This document shows, one piece after another, positions 47,623-60,773 of a stretch of 64,000 bases of DNA (the stretch's first letter is position 1; each line of letters begins with the position of its first letter). The notes under the pieces are model-generated. The model made no database searches, was not told the DNA's origin, and saw only the letters and a program-made list of their open reading frames with translations. The position numbers and the translations under genes were made by a program. This DNA comes from Volvox africanus (lineage: Eukaryota > Chlorophyta > Chlorophyceae > Chlamydomonadales > Volvocaceae): assembly GCA_030268105.1 (NCBI GenBank), contig BSDZ01000038.1:124001-188000 (forward strand), written 5' to 3'.

Positions 47623-49258
47623 ATGCTTGCTTAGGTATTTTCTTTCTCTGTCATAGGGAGACTCAATCTGTTCAGCGTACAGGGATCTGCAATATTCCCG
47701 TGTTTAATAGATGTAGCATTTCTCTGGATGCAGCACAATGATCATTCCGCTTTTACACAATGCACTTACACGTCCGAAAACAGCTTTTGTCTTGAAGTTG
47801 GGGTAGTGGCGCCGAGTGTGTATGTGTGAGGGAGGGAGGGGGATCGTTTCGACAGATGCTTCTCGACGGTCTCCCTGGTTTGTTCCGGTCGGACCGAAAA
47901 GCATGAATAATGCTTTCGCTTCGAAATCCACAAATCCTTGTAAGATAATGCGGGCAATATGTATCGTGTTTGAGGCCCGCAATACCTTGTATACATAGAG
48001 GAAACATATTTCTCCAGTTCGCATGAAATTCGCGTGCGAAGCTGCTGCGGCGTTGCGAAGATGTCCGTCGCAAGATGTCCCGTTTGTATCTGCACATCTT
48101 GTTGGCGCCATCGGCAGGTGGATCCATATATTTCCAAATTCGCCAATCTATTCGTTTGGGTCCGCCATGAATTTGTGCCATCGTGTTGATTTTTGTCGCG
48201 TCGTGACGAGGAATCGTCTTGTAATGAATATCGCTGCAAAGAGTCAGCTGTCCTGACTGTGGCTCCATGCAAATATTTTGTTGCACAGATACCGTCAAAG
48301 TTGAAAGCACGAAGGAAGCCGTCTTGCCGGCTTGCGACATGAGGGCAGCTTCGCGAATTGTATGTGCGCTGGGTTCGTCAGGTTAAGCTACGACAGGCAA
48401 ATTTACACGTATTGATTTTTTGGGCGAATGACAGACCGTGTCATTCGCGCATAGTAGCCGAGTCTCGACGACCGTCGGCGGTTACCGGCGCCCGGACTTC
48501 GTATGCCACAACTTCCACGTAGCCTCCATTGTCAATTAATTTGTGCCCAAAGATTCCAACTTCGGATGCTCTTTTACGTGCATGTCTGATTGTCTTAAAA
48601 GTCAGGCCGCTTCGGAGAGATGGATGGAGGACATTGTCAGTCCATATCGGTGAAGTGTTAAAAGGCAGTAGCCTTCTCTATTTTGGAAGGCGATGGTATT
48701 TGCTCGGTCTATGGAGTCAACGGAGTCTCCATCGGCCTGGGAATGTCACACTGCTGTTATTGACCATGGGTCAATTTTTTATGCAGCTGCGAAAACAGGC
48801 CATCTGTAGATTTTATGGAGTAAAATTCGACATGTGGTTATTTTATTAATTACTGGTCAGCGCGACCACCAATGTGCACTTTGCGGAACCTTCCGGCTTC
48901 TGTTTTAGGTGCTGTGCAATCCATGCGCATCAGGCCGTGGATCAGGGCGATATCAACAATCAGCCGCTTTTCCATCGAGTCATGGCGAAGAGACAAGGTC
49001 TACGGCCTGCGGTCGTGGTGACAGCTAGGCCACCTATGCATCTTCAGCAAGCCCAATGATCGCGCATTGGAGTGCTGGCTGTATACGGCGGCTTCTGGAT
49101 GGATATACATTGCTTACGCATATGTGGCTAAGCGATCACCCACGACGCGAAATGTGCACAGCATGGTACGACAATTCAATTAAGCGGCGTCCATAAAATG
49201 GAGTAAGACGCCATCTAGTTATATTTTAATCAATTTTTAAAGATCTTACGCCATAAAA
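47623..49258. other. Spacer upstream of RNR2 with a 195-codon minus-strand frame
   Basis: A single uninterrupted minus-strand frame runs from ATG at 48340 to a stop at 47753 (195 codons, Arg/Ser/His-rich, with neighbouring open frames in other phases). It resembles no family known to me and may be chance. The last few hundred bases before 49259 should contain the RNR2 promoter; the repeated phrase GGAGTAA/GGAGTCTAA near 48820, 49200 and 49261 was noted. Confidence 0.4.
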
Positions 49259-51728
49259 ATGGAGTCTAACATTTCTGATATCCTGCCTCTGAAGGATGTC
49301 CAGCAGAACGCGTTGCCGCTGTCTCCTTCTCGGGCTGGCAAGGCGCCCGGTTCTCAGGCCGGCACCCCGAACAAGCATACGCCCGGAAAGCGTAGACATC
49401 TCAATTCCGACGAACCGTCTCCCGCGAAAGCCAGCAAGTTCAGCACTAGGCACGAGCTGTTTACTAGTCCTCGCAAGAGCCTTCGTGACCCCGAACCCTT
49501 GCTGGATGAGAATCCCGACCGCTTCTGCATGTTTCCGATCAAGTATCCGAAGATTTGGGAAATGTACAAGAAGGCAGAGGCAAGCTTTTGGACTGGTAAG
49601 CCCCGTTTGCCCTTGCACCGCGCATTAATATTCAATGATCTTTAATGTTATTTTCGCTGCCAATGCAGCGGAGGAAGTGGACTTGGGTGATGACATGAAG
49701 CACTGGGAGAAGCTCAGCGATGGCGAGCGACACTTCATTTCGCATGTCCTCGCCTTCTTTGCCGCTAGCGACGGAATTGTTCTTGAGAACCTGGCGATTC
49801 GTTTCATGAAAGAGGTTCAGCTGCCAGAGGTGCGGCGAATCGTTCCATATTTTCGCGCGAAAAAAGTGCGATGCTTTGTGTCGATATATGTTTGGTATTT
49901 TTCTTTTCACGCAGCCCTCATGACATGACTTTCAGGATTTGTAGATGAGTTCTGTTTACTTCATTGTATCTGTCTTTTGCCTCCGTCTCGCTCCGAAACG
50001 CTATTTGACCACCCTTATGACCATTACAGGCACGAGCCTTCTACGGTTTCCAAGTTGCCATTGAGAACATCCATTCGGGTAAATGATGCTATCGAAACTG
50101 ATATTTCAACCCTGGTACAGCAGGCGCTTAGCTTACGTTGCTTTCGTGCCCTTGTTAGATCTGACGCCCATATGTTCTCATCGATTCGACAGTCACCTTA
50201 CTACTCGCTCATGCGACTCGCTTTTCTGTGAACTTCTGATATATACGATAAAGCTGCATCATGCGGGGCTACTTGATGTTCTCGTCCCTCCACACGTGTC
50301 GCTGTCTTACCTCATTGTTGCGAAATTTCAATTTCAATTTTCCGTCCTCCTAGAGATGTACTCCCTGCTCCTGGAGTCCTACATCAAGGACCCAGTAGAA
50401 AAGCACAAGCTCTTCCACTCCATTGAAACTGTTCCTTGCATCAAGAAGAAGGCGGAATGGGCGATCAAATGGATCGGAAGGTGAGAATGGCGTTCTGCGT
50501 TTTCACTTGAACCCGGGTGCCTCCAGGACACTTTGGTATTCTTCTTCTGCCAGATGTCCGTTTCAGCATAGCCTTTGAACAGCATTCCTCTCCCATGAAT
50601 TTCTAACGTGCACTTTCGCAGGCAAGCCGTACACGCAATATACGTAAGCTGGCTTCCCTACACCGAAGCTGGAATTGCAGGAAATTCCCCCCCCTCCGCG
50701 CCAAAAGATATCTACATTGCTGCAGATTTTGTGAAATGAAATTTCACCACCCTAAACCCGTGTCCATGCCCTTTGCCTCAATTCCACAGCGAGAGCTCTT
50801 TTCCAGAGCGCTTGGTCGCTTTTGCCGCTGTGGAGGGCATCTTTTTCAGCGGCTCATTCTGCTCCATCTTCTGGCTGAAGAAGCGCGGTTTGATGCCCGG
50901 CCTGACCTTCTCCAACGAGCTCATTTCCCGGGACGAGGGTCTTCACTGCGACTTCGCGTGCCTGCTCTACAGGTCCGCGTGCCTCCAGTGCCTGAGTCCT
51001 CGTGCCGTGTTTGAAGGGTGCCTCGACAATGCTTCCACTCTGCAGGAAATTTTGCTGCGGCACCTGGATTGGTTCCCTTCTTTGTTATATCAAAATATGA
51101 CTATCTTGTCTAGGGTCATTATTATCACGGTAACCTAACTCTTTCTTTCCATCATCCTCTTCCTTCATCTGCACAGTATGCTCAGCACGCAGCTTGATGA
51201 TAGCCGCCTCAAGGAGATCATCACAGAAGCTGTCGCCATTGAGCAGGAGTTTTGCACGGACGCGTTGCCTGTGGACCTCATCGGTATGAACTCCCGGCTC
51301 ATGGCGCAGTATATTCAATTTGTCGCGGACCGATTGCTGGTGGCGCTAGGTAGCTCCAAGCACTACAACGTCACCAATCCCTTCGACTTCATGGACATGA
51401 TTTCATTGCAGTGAGTTTTCTTTTGGGAAAGGGAAAGAATGAAGGGTAGAGATAAGACGATCTTTCTGGGAGTTATGTGTTTCTTTGAATAGAGTAGAAG
51501 CTTGGGTTGTTTTGCCGTTGTACTTTTGGGTTCAGTATTGTCGTATTGCTACTCAGATTAAGGGTATGGTGGAGAAATGTCGTATTTTGACGACAATAGT
51601 TTCTTCATATACGTCGCAGGGGCAAGACCAACTTCTTCGAGAAGAGAGTGGGCGACTATCAAAAGAGCGGTGTGATGGCCGGGCTGCAGGGCAAGGTGCA
51701 AAATTTCTCTATGGATGAGGATTTTTGA
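49259..51728 (+). CDS. RNR2: Ribonucleoside-diphosphate reductase small subunit (R2)
   Basis: The di-iron/tyrosyl-radical subunit of class Ia ribonucleotide reductase, which pairs with R1 to make dNTPs. Seven exons (49259-49595, 49669-49829, 50030-50078, 50354-50480, 50790-50972, 51177-51410, 51620-51728) sum to 1200 nt, 399 aa. A Ser/Pro/Lys-rich N-terminal ~85 residues precede the core. Iron ligands are visible in [11 protein letters not shown] (Asp), IENIHSEMY (Glu and His, with the radical Tyr), EGIFFSGSF (Glu) and DEGLHCDF (Glu and His). The conserved [14 protein letters not shown] segment and the acidic C-terminal tail ending FSMDEDF, which docks R1, are intact. All exon phases match. 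The N-terminal extension contains [11 protein letters not shown] and several SP/TP sites, consistent with cell-cycle phosphorylation (inference). Confidence 0.97.
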
Positions 51729-52764
51729 GATGGCTGTTTTCATCTGTCAATGTTCTGTATTGGTTTTCGCAATTTGAGACCTGTCTAGACCCCGACATCT
51801 GACCAGCTGACTGCGTATGGGCTTTCATGACTCCGTCATGTGTTGGACTCCTGACCAATCATACGCAGCGTTGAACTCGTGGGCGAGACGAGTGTGACTT
51901 GAGCTTTGCCTTTGCACTCTGCTCCGTTGAGCTATGGTGGCTGTGCTGGTCTTGTGCATCAATTCATTCGGCATTTCAGCATTTTTTGGTTCTTCTATTT
52001 GCGTGGGTTGGGCGCATTGGTGGTACGGCATCATGTGCGATGGTGTCGGTTGTAGATGGGTTGACTAAGCGCTCTATAACCTATTACCGTAAAATACATG
52101 TTCATAGTGTCGATGAAGGGGGGGGGGAGGTTTCGGGGCGAATGTGGGCGCCATGCCGCGTAAATATGTGTACATAATGCTTTACATCAGAGGATCCAAA
52201 TTTCATTGTTAGGGTTGGCCAGCACTTCCTGACGGGGCCGCCATCATTGTGACCCTCATTTTGGTTCCTTATCAGTTGTAAGCAAGATACGAATGAATAC
52301 ATCCGTCTGCGCGTGTGTTTTACGTGCGTACGTTCCTCTCCTGGGACTCTCTTCCCCCGGGCAGTAGGCATATTACCACTGACCATATCACTATCACCTC
52401 CGATGCCAAAGGATGAGCTACGAATGCAACACACTGTATCGATTTGGGATAGGGCGATATGGGGAGTGATTACCTGCGTTACGAATACATCCGTACACAT
52501 GGACATCGGTAATTAAGAATTCGAGAACGCTCTACTGCCCATCGACCATTCACCAGCCCATGCTTCGGTCCCCTTATTAGATCTTCGCTTACTTATGCTT
52601 GGCTACTAACATCTAGCAGCATCTAACGTACAACGATATCTGACAACGACGTAACAACTAGTATGATGATCGTGCGCTTCCTACAGGCAAACAGACAAGG
52701 ATAGTCCCTAGATTCATTCTTATGTCTGAACGATATTAATTATGTATAATTTGCTAACCCTGCA
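51729..52764. other. Intergenic spacer
   Basis: Contains the RNR2 3' UTR and the upstream region of the glycosyltransferase gene. No coding exon recognised on either strand. Confidence 0.5.
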
Positions 52765-55700
52765 ATGCCGACGCGACGCCCTTTTGTCCATTCCTTGTCT
52801 CAAATAAGCTCAAATAAGCATGACGACTTTGAAGTCTCACGGCGCTATAGTAGGCACTTCCGCGTGAACGTATGGCTTACAGCATTTATCATTATATTTT
52901 CTCAAACTATCTTTTGCAAAAAAGAGGATGAGTTTTGCACTCCACCATCTATCGACGAATCCGTTACGCCATCGGACTTCTGCAAAGTCCTACGAAAAGT
53001 TTGCTTTTACCAAAACGCGCTGGTATCCTTTGACCCATATTATTCCGCCAGCTATGACCCGGCAACTAACCGCAGCGAGCTGCGTCAGCCGCTGCCGTAC
53101 CTACCGTAAGGACCTATCACAGGGTGGAACCGGGGATTCTCTAGGGGCCCACTGCCGTTGGCTTGAGCTCGTGATAGTACGGCACAAGCATACAACTTCA
53201 ACATACAGCTTTCGATATATGTTGAAGTGGGATTTCCATTGCACCTCAGGTCAGGGAAGGCTAGCGAGTGTCGCGACGGAGTCTGTGACACCTCCCCCAC
53301 CCGGAGGGAGATCGGACAATCCACCAAAACGCTGCCTTGATGTAAATGCACGCTTCCCCTGCCCCTGTCTCGGTCCTCACCGGGTGATGGTGATCCCTGC
53401 CAACAGAACCTGGACCAGCTCCTGGAATATCCCTGGAGTACTTAACACCGACGCCATCGTCGGAAACCAGGTCTGTGTGTCTGTCTGTCTGTGTATGCAA
53501 TGGGCGATTAGAACGATGGATTCGGTCACCGCCATTCAGAGGACCGCTGCATCGTCCCCTTCCTCCCTCCCCCCAACATACACACAGGAGGATGTCCTCC
53601 TCCCACGCACGTTACCTCCGTCCCCACCACGTGAGGCTCCGTCCCCGTCCCCTAGGTTCCCCACCCTCGATGGATTTCTCTGCATTTACATGCATAAGGC
53701 CCGTTTACGCGACCTCATTCCTACATCACGCCCACTCTCCCCTTCACTTCACCGCTTGCAACCGAACCCTCAAAATTCACTACTTGTGTTCGCTGCCCCC
53801 CGCTGTTTGAATTCCCGTTCCCCTCAACACGTGTGGTGCAGGAGGCCTACACGCTAACTCTCCGACCCGCTAGCCGTCTGGATGCAGCCCTGGACCTCCA
53901 CCACCCACAACAGCAGCAGCAGCAGCAGCAGCAGCGAGGCCCAGCCTTTTCACGCTGTACGGTTCCCGCTGTGCTGTTAGCTGATTGGCCCTTCAATTTC
54001 GGGGAGTTCTTTGCGAATGGCGCTAGCACCGCTGACCTGTTGTTCAGGAGGCTGAAGATGTTGCCTGGTGAGGCAGCAACAGAAGATAAGACTGTACTGC
54101 ACTTACTAATAAAGGACAAGTTATGTGATTTTATGTTTGGTCTTATGAGGAGAGGTTAAGAGGACGTTGAAAGGTTTAGTTTCGGATTTAAAACAAATCC
54201 CCACTAACCAACCTGCACAAATAACTCCAACGAACTTCCTGTGGAAATCTCTTATCCCGACCTTCCACCCTTCGGATCGCCGCCCTCCGCCCAGCCCTAT
54301 CCCCACCCCTACCCCCACACGTACCCCCACCCCTCCCTTACCCCTGCCCCATGCACGGTAAATATGAAAACAACCCAACAACAGACAGGGACGTTACGCT
54401 GGCACTGGCGCTTCCCGCCGGCCTCAGCTTAATGACTTTCCACCAAGCGTTGCTCGGCCACCTAAGTGTACGGCCGTTAACCACCCTGGAGCGCATTGCG
54501 GCAGAGGCGGAGGTGGCGGCGGTGCGAGGCGACGGGTCACACGTACCCTCCGGATCCGGATCCTGCTCCTGGTCACACGATGGCGTTCCAAGGGCCTGTT
54601 TTGAAAGGGTAGGTCGTGCCAGTTAAACGCCGTATTACCGTTAAAGCCTTTTTTATTTCTGTACTGATTGCCAGGATCCGTTGTTTGCCGTACCGTACAC
54701 GCTCGGGTCCAACCTCCACTGAATGTGTTTTTTACCCATCTGATTACCGTTTCCATTTTTCCAGTATCTGACTTCCTTCTATTGCACGTCCTCCCTCCCT
54801 CTCGTGCATGCAAACACAAGCACACATAGTTATACACGCAAAGAGACATATACACACATACACACATACACACATACACACACACACAACCTGTCGCGCT
54901 CTCGTACAGGTGCTGGTATGCAAGCTGCAAGGTACACACCAGTCCTCCCCTCTCGCCACAGCAGCAATCGTGGCTGCACACATAAACAATGCGGCTAACG
55001 GCGGGCCACTGCCGTACGATCCATTGGGTTTCGGAGCTGTAGCAGGGGTTACCCCCGAGGCGGCCGAATCGGGCGTCAGCGGCGAGGGACTGCAGCTGCC
55101 GTCTGCCTCCCCCATCAATGGCCAGGACTCGACGCTGCGTGTTGCTGTGGAGGTCCGCCGCGGCGGGGTACGCACCATCCGCAATCTGCATCAAGTGGTC
55201 GATGAGTGCAACAAGATGGAGTGGAAAGAAGGTGCAGGGGTTTGGGGGGATAGGAGCTTGGTGAAGTGGCAGGGAGATCGAATACGCCAGGAGATGAAGA
55301 TGTGTACGGAAGATGCGTGTATGTGTGTTAGAAAGGCTTTAATGTTTCAATTGTTCTAAGTTTATTAAGAGATAATGGAGTAAAGTTAGGCTCATTATAA
55401 TTACCTATGATATTAAACATTTATTATAGATGGAAACCCACAATTTTTCCATATGATAATTGCAGCAAGAGAAAGAAGGGGGAGAAGGCGTTTTAGGGTT
55501 TTAGAGTTTAGGGTTTAGGGTTTCGAATCCCTCATATTCTTCAATACGGGGCCCCATTTCCTCATAACCTATAAACACCCAATTACTTGTACGGTTGCAG
55601 TGGGAGGCTTCGACCGCATCGTATGCCGGCCGCTCGTGACGTACGACACCCCACAGCAGTCCGGCATGGAACGCTTCCGTGCCACCGTCGCAGCCGTACG

Positions 55701-56568
55701 CTCCGCGCACGTGTTAGTTGCCGTACACGGCGCCGGCGCCACTAACGGCTTCTTCCTGCGGCCCCATGGCGGCGCGGCGGCAGCGCTTCTGGAGGTCCGA
55801 CCGTGCGGCTTCGGCAGCGGCTTCCCGTGGTGGGTTGACGTACACATGGCCATCCATCTGCCGCGGCTGGGAGACGAGGTGAGCGACCCGCGGGTCAGTT
55901 GGGGGTTAACCGGGTGAAAACCACATGTGTTTTTATTCGACTACGTCGTTAATTAAAACTACGCCGTTTCATCCGTTTGTGCCATGCAAGCTTTCCTAAC
56001 TGTCGGACCTGGATGCACGTTGCATCTGGTATAAGGCCCTTATGGGACGTGAAATCGGTCGTACCGTATCCTCCTACCGTTTTCTGCTGCCGTAGCTCCT
56101 GCTCTGGAGTTTCGTTAAACAGTTCTAACCAGAACTAACCGTCCAGTCCTAACCGTTTCTTTGAACGACCCCGACCCATGGGACCAGGTTCGCTTCCACG
56201 CGTACAACATCGAGGACCCAACCCAATGCAGCCCCTCTGATTACGAGTCCGCCATGCTGAACAGCACCAGACCCGTTAACATCCGCGCCGGCGGCGGGCA
56301 CTTCATGAGGGATCAGCACTTGACGCTGCGGCCTGACGGACTCATGGCCATGCTGCGCCATGTAGCTAGCATGCTCCGAAACCAGCAGGCGTATGACGCC
56401 GCCAAGGCGTCGGGGCGGCTACACGGCTATGCACTGCCGGGGAAGGGAAGAGAAGGAGGAGGGGCTTGGGGGAATAGTGGCGGGGTGATTTTAGGACCTT
56501 TGGGACTGGGGAATTTCTCCCAGCATGCGGAGTCCGGGGCGGCGGATTTCGTACTGCAGCCAGGATGA
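52765..56568 (+). CDS. GT61-like glycosyltransferase, type II membrane protein
   Basis: Glycosyltransferase of the DUF563/GT61 type (EOGT, plant xylosyl/arabinosyltransferase relatives), expected in the Golgi or ER lumen. Exons 52765-53105, ~53311-53470, 53842-54067, 54385-54608, 54910-55231, 55601-55878 and 56188-56568 sum to 1932 nt, about 643 aa. An N-terminal basic stretch precedes the hydrophobic anchor VNVWLTAFIIIFSQTIF (residues about 34-50), then Cys-containing lumenal sequence. FNFGEFFANG matches the family's early N-F-G-H-F-like block. The central exon 5 is low in conservation. The key GT61 signature is in exon 6: LVAVHGAGATNGFFLRP followed by LLEVRPCGFG. The C-terminal exon has YNIEDPTQCSPSDYE and ends in a Gly-rich tail. 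A CAG tract in exon 3 encodes a Gln run. The exon 2 start is the weakest point: the acceptor GGGAG was chosen on phase. Donor and acceptor sugar are unknown. Confidence 0.8.
53908..53935 (+). repeat. (CAG)n glutamine tract in GT61 exon 3
   Basis: Nine near-consecutive CAG/CAA codons encoding a Gln run in the lumenal domain of the glycosyltransferase model; poly-Gln is unusual inside a GT61 fold and may lie in a loop. Confidence 0.8.
55490..55522. repeat. Interstitial telomere-like tract in GT61 intron
   Basis: TTTTAGGGTTTTAGAG followed by TTTAGGGTTTAGGG: about four units mixing the Chlamydomonas-type TTTTAGGG and the plant-type TTTAGGG repeats, in the intron before the HGAG exon. Confidence 0.85.
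55884..55897. repeat. Split palindrome CGACCCGCGGGTCA
   Basis: Member of the dispersed RGACCC-NN-GGGTCR set, here six bases inside the intron after the GT61 HGAG exon's donor. Confidence 0.7.
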
Positions 56569-56588
56569 CCTGAACAGTTTTTAAAAAC

Positions 56589-56593
56589 TGTAA
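56589..56593 (+). other. Candidate poly(A) signal TGTAA
   Basis: TGTAA occurs 21 bases after the GT61 stop codon, and a second copy at 56760-56764 is better spaced for a typical 3' UTR. Either could serve. Confidence 0.4.
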
Positions 56594-56853
56594 TACGAAT
56601 CGAGTCAATCACAACCTGTTTATGACCAGAAACCTGGGAAGATGGCATTAGGGAGCGCTGGGAGATGTTGCTTGGAGATGAGGCGGGAGTATGGGCTGCT
56701 GCGGCGAGAGGCGAAAGCGGAGGCACCACCATGGCGTCGGGAACAGTCCGTATAGGCACTGTAATGCAAAGGGATTTGAGGATCAAGTGGGAAATCTGGT
56801 TGCCGCTCAGGGACGTAGCTTATTCAGTTCACTAAACGCGCCTGGGAGGCAGG

Positions 56854-56891
<38 letters not shown>

Positions 56892-57544
56892 AGAGATTTT
56901 AAAATTAAGTCAAGGTGCTCGTTAAACAATTTGAGACCTGTTTGACCATGAAACAACGTCGCGGCGGCGTCCCTGAGATTTTGGACGACCTAGATGACGG
57001 GATGCCCCTCTGCTGATATCTGTTCACATATATAATAATCACATACATATTACATAGTTTACATAATTTATGGTTAACGTAAAATTTCCAAATTGCGATA
57101 AAGTGAATGTTGCCTTAAGATATCCCCTTGTGGCGTTTCACTTTCGATCATGGCGGTTCATACGTTCGGCTAGTACGGCCTAATCGAGACCATGAGGATC
57201 ACCGACCGCTGGACTGGAAACTGTCAAACCCTAAAACCCCTGCTATCTTTTCAAGCTTGAAGGCAGTACTAACGAGCCCAACCCCCAACAACTAACATTT
57301 CTCAACGGATCTGTGTTCCTCCCTTGCAGTACAGCAGTAGCAGTAGCATAGAGCTCCATGAACATTATGGCGATTTACCACGTTTCAGTGCGATGCCAGC
57401 AGCGGGCTCTCAGAAAGCTGAAAACAGTTGCGAAGCCAATTTTATTGCGTCGACCTAATCGCTACCTGTATTTCCAAAATCTCTTTTTATATTATTATTT
57501 GCTATATCGTTCTCAGATCGCTGTGAAGAGGGTTTTCTTTTACA
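56594..57544. other. Intergenic spacer upstream of importin gene
   Basis: No coding exon. It contains a (GA)n run near 56860-56885, a telomere-like AAACCCTAAAACCCC word near 57222-57236, and presumably the importin promoter and 5' UTR. Confidence 0.5.
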
Positions 57545-59517
57545 ATGGAGTCTCAAGAGGACCGCAATCCTGCCCCAGACCTGGACGCTTTGCTGATGGC
57601 GTGCCTATCCAATAACACTGAAGTAAGTAGCCTACTTTTATCTTATTTAATGCTGCTGGTCGTTTTCAGCTGGGGCTTTAATCGGCGGCGGCCTGTCGGC
57701 GATAAGAGTGCGGAGTGTTGCGCGTATGCTAGAGTGCTTTTTATACGGATTGGCCTACACCAATAGCTTTGGTCATTTCCACCCTAGCTGCCTATAGTAT
57801 CCGCTCACGTTTGCGGGTCTCCTTCGGCTCACGGACAACCGGCGCGCATGGGAGCGGTATATTCGCGCCGAAAACAAAAGACGCCGCACCACACCGGTAT
57901 TGGACTTTCATATAATCAACACCAACGTCCCAGAATCAAGACAATAAGATTGCCTAAGCACGCATACTTGTTCGCTCAACCCTCTACAATCGTCAGACAT
58001 CTATTTGCGCAGAACCCAAACCATGTTTGGTTATCTTTTCAGGATAATAAAGTTTTAATTGTGCCTAACCTTACAAATATCGTATAGGTTGTGTTTCCCG
58101 TTGGTCCTCTTTCGCCTTTTATCCGACATGGCTTCCATAATCGGTTGGGGCAAATTCTCCCCCACACGCGCAGGCCATCAAAGCTGCAGAGGCAGCCCTC
58201 AAGCGCATGACCGTGTCCCCCGCCCTGATTCCACAGCTGTTGCTCCGTGCCACGAACAGCAACTCGCCGGAAGTACGGCAGCTATCTGCCGTACTGCTCC
58301 GCAAAGCAGTCACGAAGCATTGGACAAAGCTCACAGACATGGTAGGCGGGAGATTGATTAATAACACAAATGTAATTATTAACTTATAAGGAGAATCCCA
58401 AAATGTTATTTCTGTTTCTCCTGTGGGCGTCAGTGTCTAGCAAGTAGTTAGTGAGTAATTTCATATGTTTGAATCTGGAGGGACTGTCTTTGACAACTTG
58501 TGATGGACCTAGATTTCCGATTTCGACGCAAACGTTAAATTTGGTAAGAAAAGTCAGGGAAAAGTATAAGCATGATCCCGGAGCAAAGTTGATATATATC
58601 ATCTTTGCTCCGCGATATTACATATTTCCTTGACATCCGGATTAAGTTTGAAAAAACATTCAGTGAAGATCAGATATTAATAATATTTCCACAAAGGGGG
58701 TAAACTAGGGCTTACAAACCCCGTGGTGCACAAAATCTTTGTTTCCGTATAGTACGGTATTTATGATCTTCCTAATCATTTTGCTGCCTCCCCACCCACC
58801 CTTTTCCGTTCGGCCTCTCTCATGCACGTCCCTACCAGGACCGCCTCCACATGCAATGTGTATTGCTGGATCAGCTGGTTTCGGAGCCCCATCATTCCGT
58901 CCGCCGCAGCCTGGGGGACCTGGTTGGGGTGGTGGCTCGTTTCTCCGTGGCAAGAGGGCAATGGCCTGGGCTGTTGGAATTCCTCGGGCGATGCAGCGCC
59001 AGCGCTGACGCGGGGCACAGGGAGGTGGCCTTGGCGCTGCTGGCGTCACTGGCAGAGCACGTGGGTGAGTCGGTGGGGCTTAAGAGAGTGGGAGTACGGG
59101 GAAGACGAATAAACAAGACATGCTGCTGCTGCTGTAGAGATGCTTCCAGAATAAAGTATGATTTGGCTAACCGCTATGGTGGAGGACGACGTTGAGCTCC
59201 ATCCAAAAAGGTAGAGAAGGTGAAAACCTTGTTAACGTAAGCTAGGTAGCCGCCAAGGCCGCAAATAGAGGCCGGAAATAAAGCAATAGAATCCGTACGA
59301 AAACGGATATATGAAACCGTAAGGGAACCACGAGGGCGAAGGAGGAGGAGGGGGAGAGAGATCTGTATGAAGTGTTAGGTTTCCGGTCATTCGTACTTCT
59401 ACGTCTCGGCTGCAGTACATCAGGACGTAACTGTCACAATGTCGTTGCCCCCTAAGAGGCAGTGCCGTCTGTCGTCTCTCCGTGTCAGTCAAAGTCAAAG
59501 TTTGTTTTCCTCTCCCC

Positions 59518-59548
<31 letters not shown>

Positions 59549-59597
59549 CCTCTCCCTCTCTCCCGCTCTCCCGCTCTCCCCCTCTCCCCCTCTCCCC

Positions 59598-59628
<31 letters not shown>

Positions 59629-60735
59629 CCTCTCCCCTTCTCCCCCTCTCCCCCACCCCTTTAAAGCTGCGTCTACAGCGGTATCATGCCTGATTATTCG
59701 ACTTCCTCCCGCTTTTCCCCTCGCCCTCCCCTCTCAATACACACACGCACACGCTCCTCACCCCAGCTGGTCACTTGGCGGAGCACATCTCCAGTCTCAA
59801 CCAGGTGGTGGCTGCCGGGCTGAAGGACACCGCCGTTGAGGTCCGCCGTGCTGCCGTACGGGTGATGGAGCCGTTGGCGGCCTTGGTGGCGGACCGAGGG
59901 TCGGCTGAGGTGGAGGCCTTCCACGGGCTGGTGGCGGCGCTGCTGGATGTAAGAGGGGGAGCGGGAAGAGGGCGTGTCGGCGGGAGGGAGGGGGAGGGGG
60001 AGGGGGAGGGGAAGGCCCCTGGGGTTTTGAGAAAAAGGCCGTGATGAAAACGTCTGTCTGTCTGTCTGTCTGTTTGTCTAAATATGTCTTCTCTGGCCAC
60101 GCACATGTCTACCTCTGTATCTGTCTGTCTTCGTATGTGTGTGTGTGTATTTCTGTACATCTGTCTGTCTGTATGTGTACCGGGTAAAAGGGTTCAGGTG
60201 AAGGTGGGTGCTCTACGCCTTGCTTTCCCGCCCTCGCCGTCTCTACCATGCTGATACTGCTGCGGCTCCTGCTGCTGCAGGTCGCCTCGTCAGCCTACTC
60301 CAGCCGCTCGGACGACGAGACGCTGGTCCTGTGTTTGCAGCTGCTCGTGGAGCTGTGTGAGTCATCTGGACCTCTCCTCGGAAAGCACCTGCCTGCGGTG
60401 GTGGGGCTGGCCATGACGGTGGGGACGGACTCCCAGGCGGAGCTCGCCACCCGGGAAGCCGCACTGGAGGTGTGTGTGTTTGTGTATTGGGGGTTATGGG
60501 GGGGGGGAGGGGGGAAGGAAGGGCTGTGTACGTGGAAGGGGAAATGTGTGTATGTGTATGTTCGTTGGATTGGACGAGTCAGAGGCGGGGCGTCAGTGGC
60601 CACCACCACCCACTCACCACCAACAACAACAACGTTACATTGTGCCGTGTATCGTTCAGCTTTGTCTGTCGTACGGATATCATACGTCATCTTTGCCCAG
60701 ACCTTCCCCTCCTCCCCGCTGACCTCGTTCTGGCG

Positions 60736-60773
<38 letters not shown>

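Noticed and set aside
53475..53857. Continuation of the GT61 exon 2 frame to 53857
   Set aside because: The frame runs through a good donor (CAG|GTCTGT) and a TC-rich intron to a good acceptor at 53842; the next exon is in another frame and carries family motifs.
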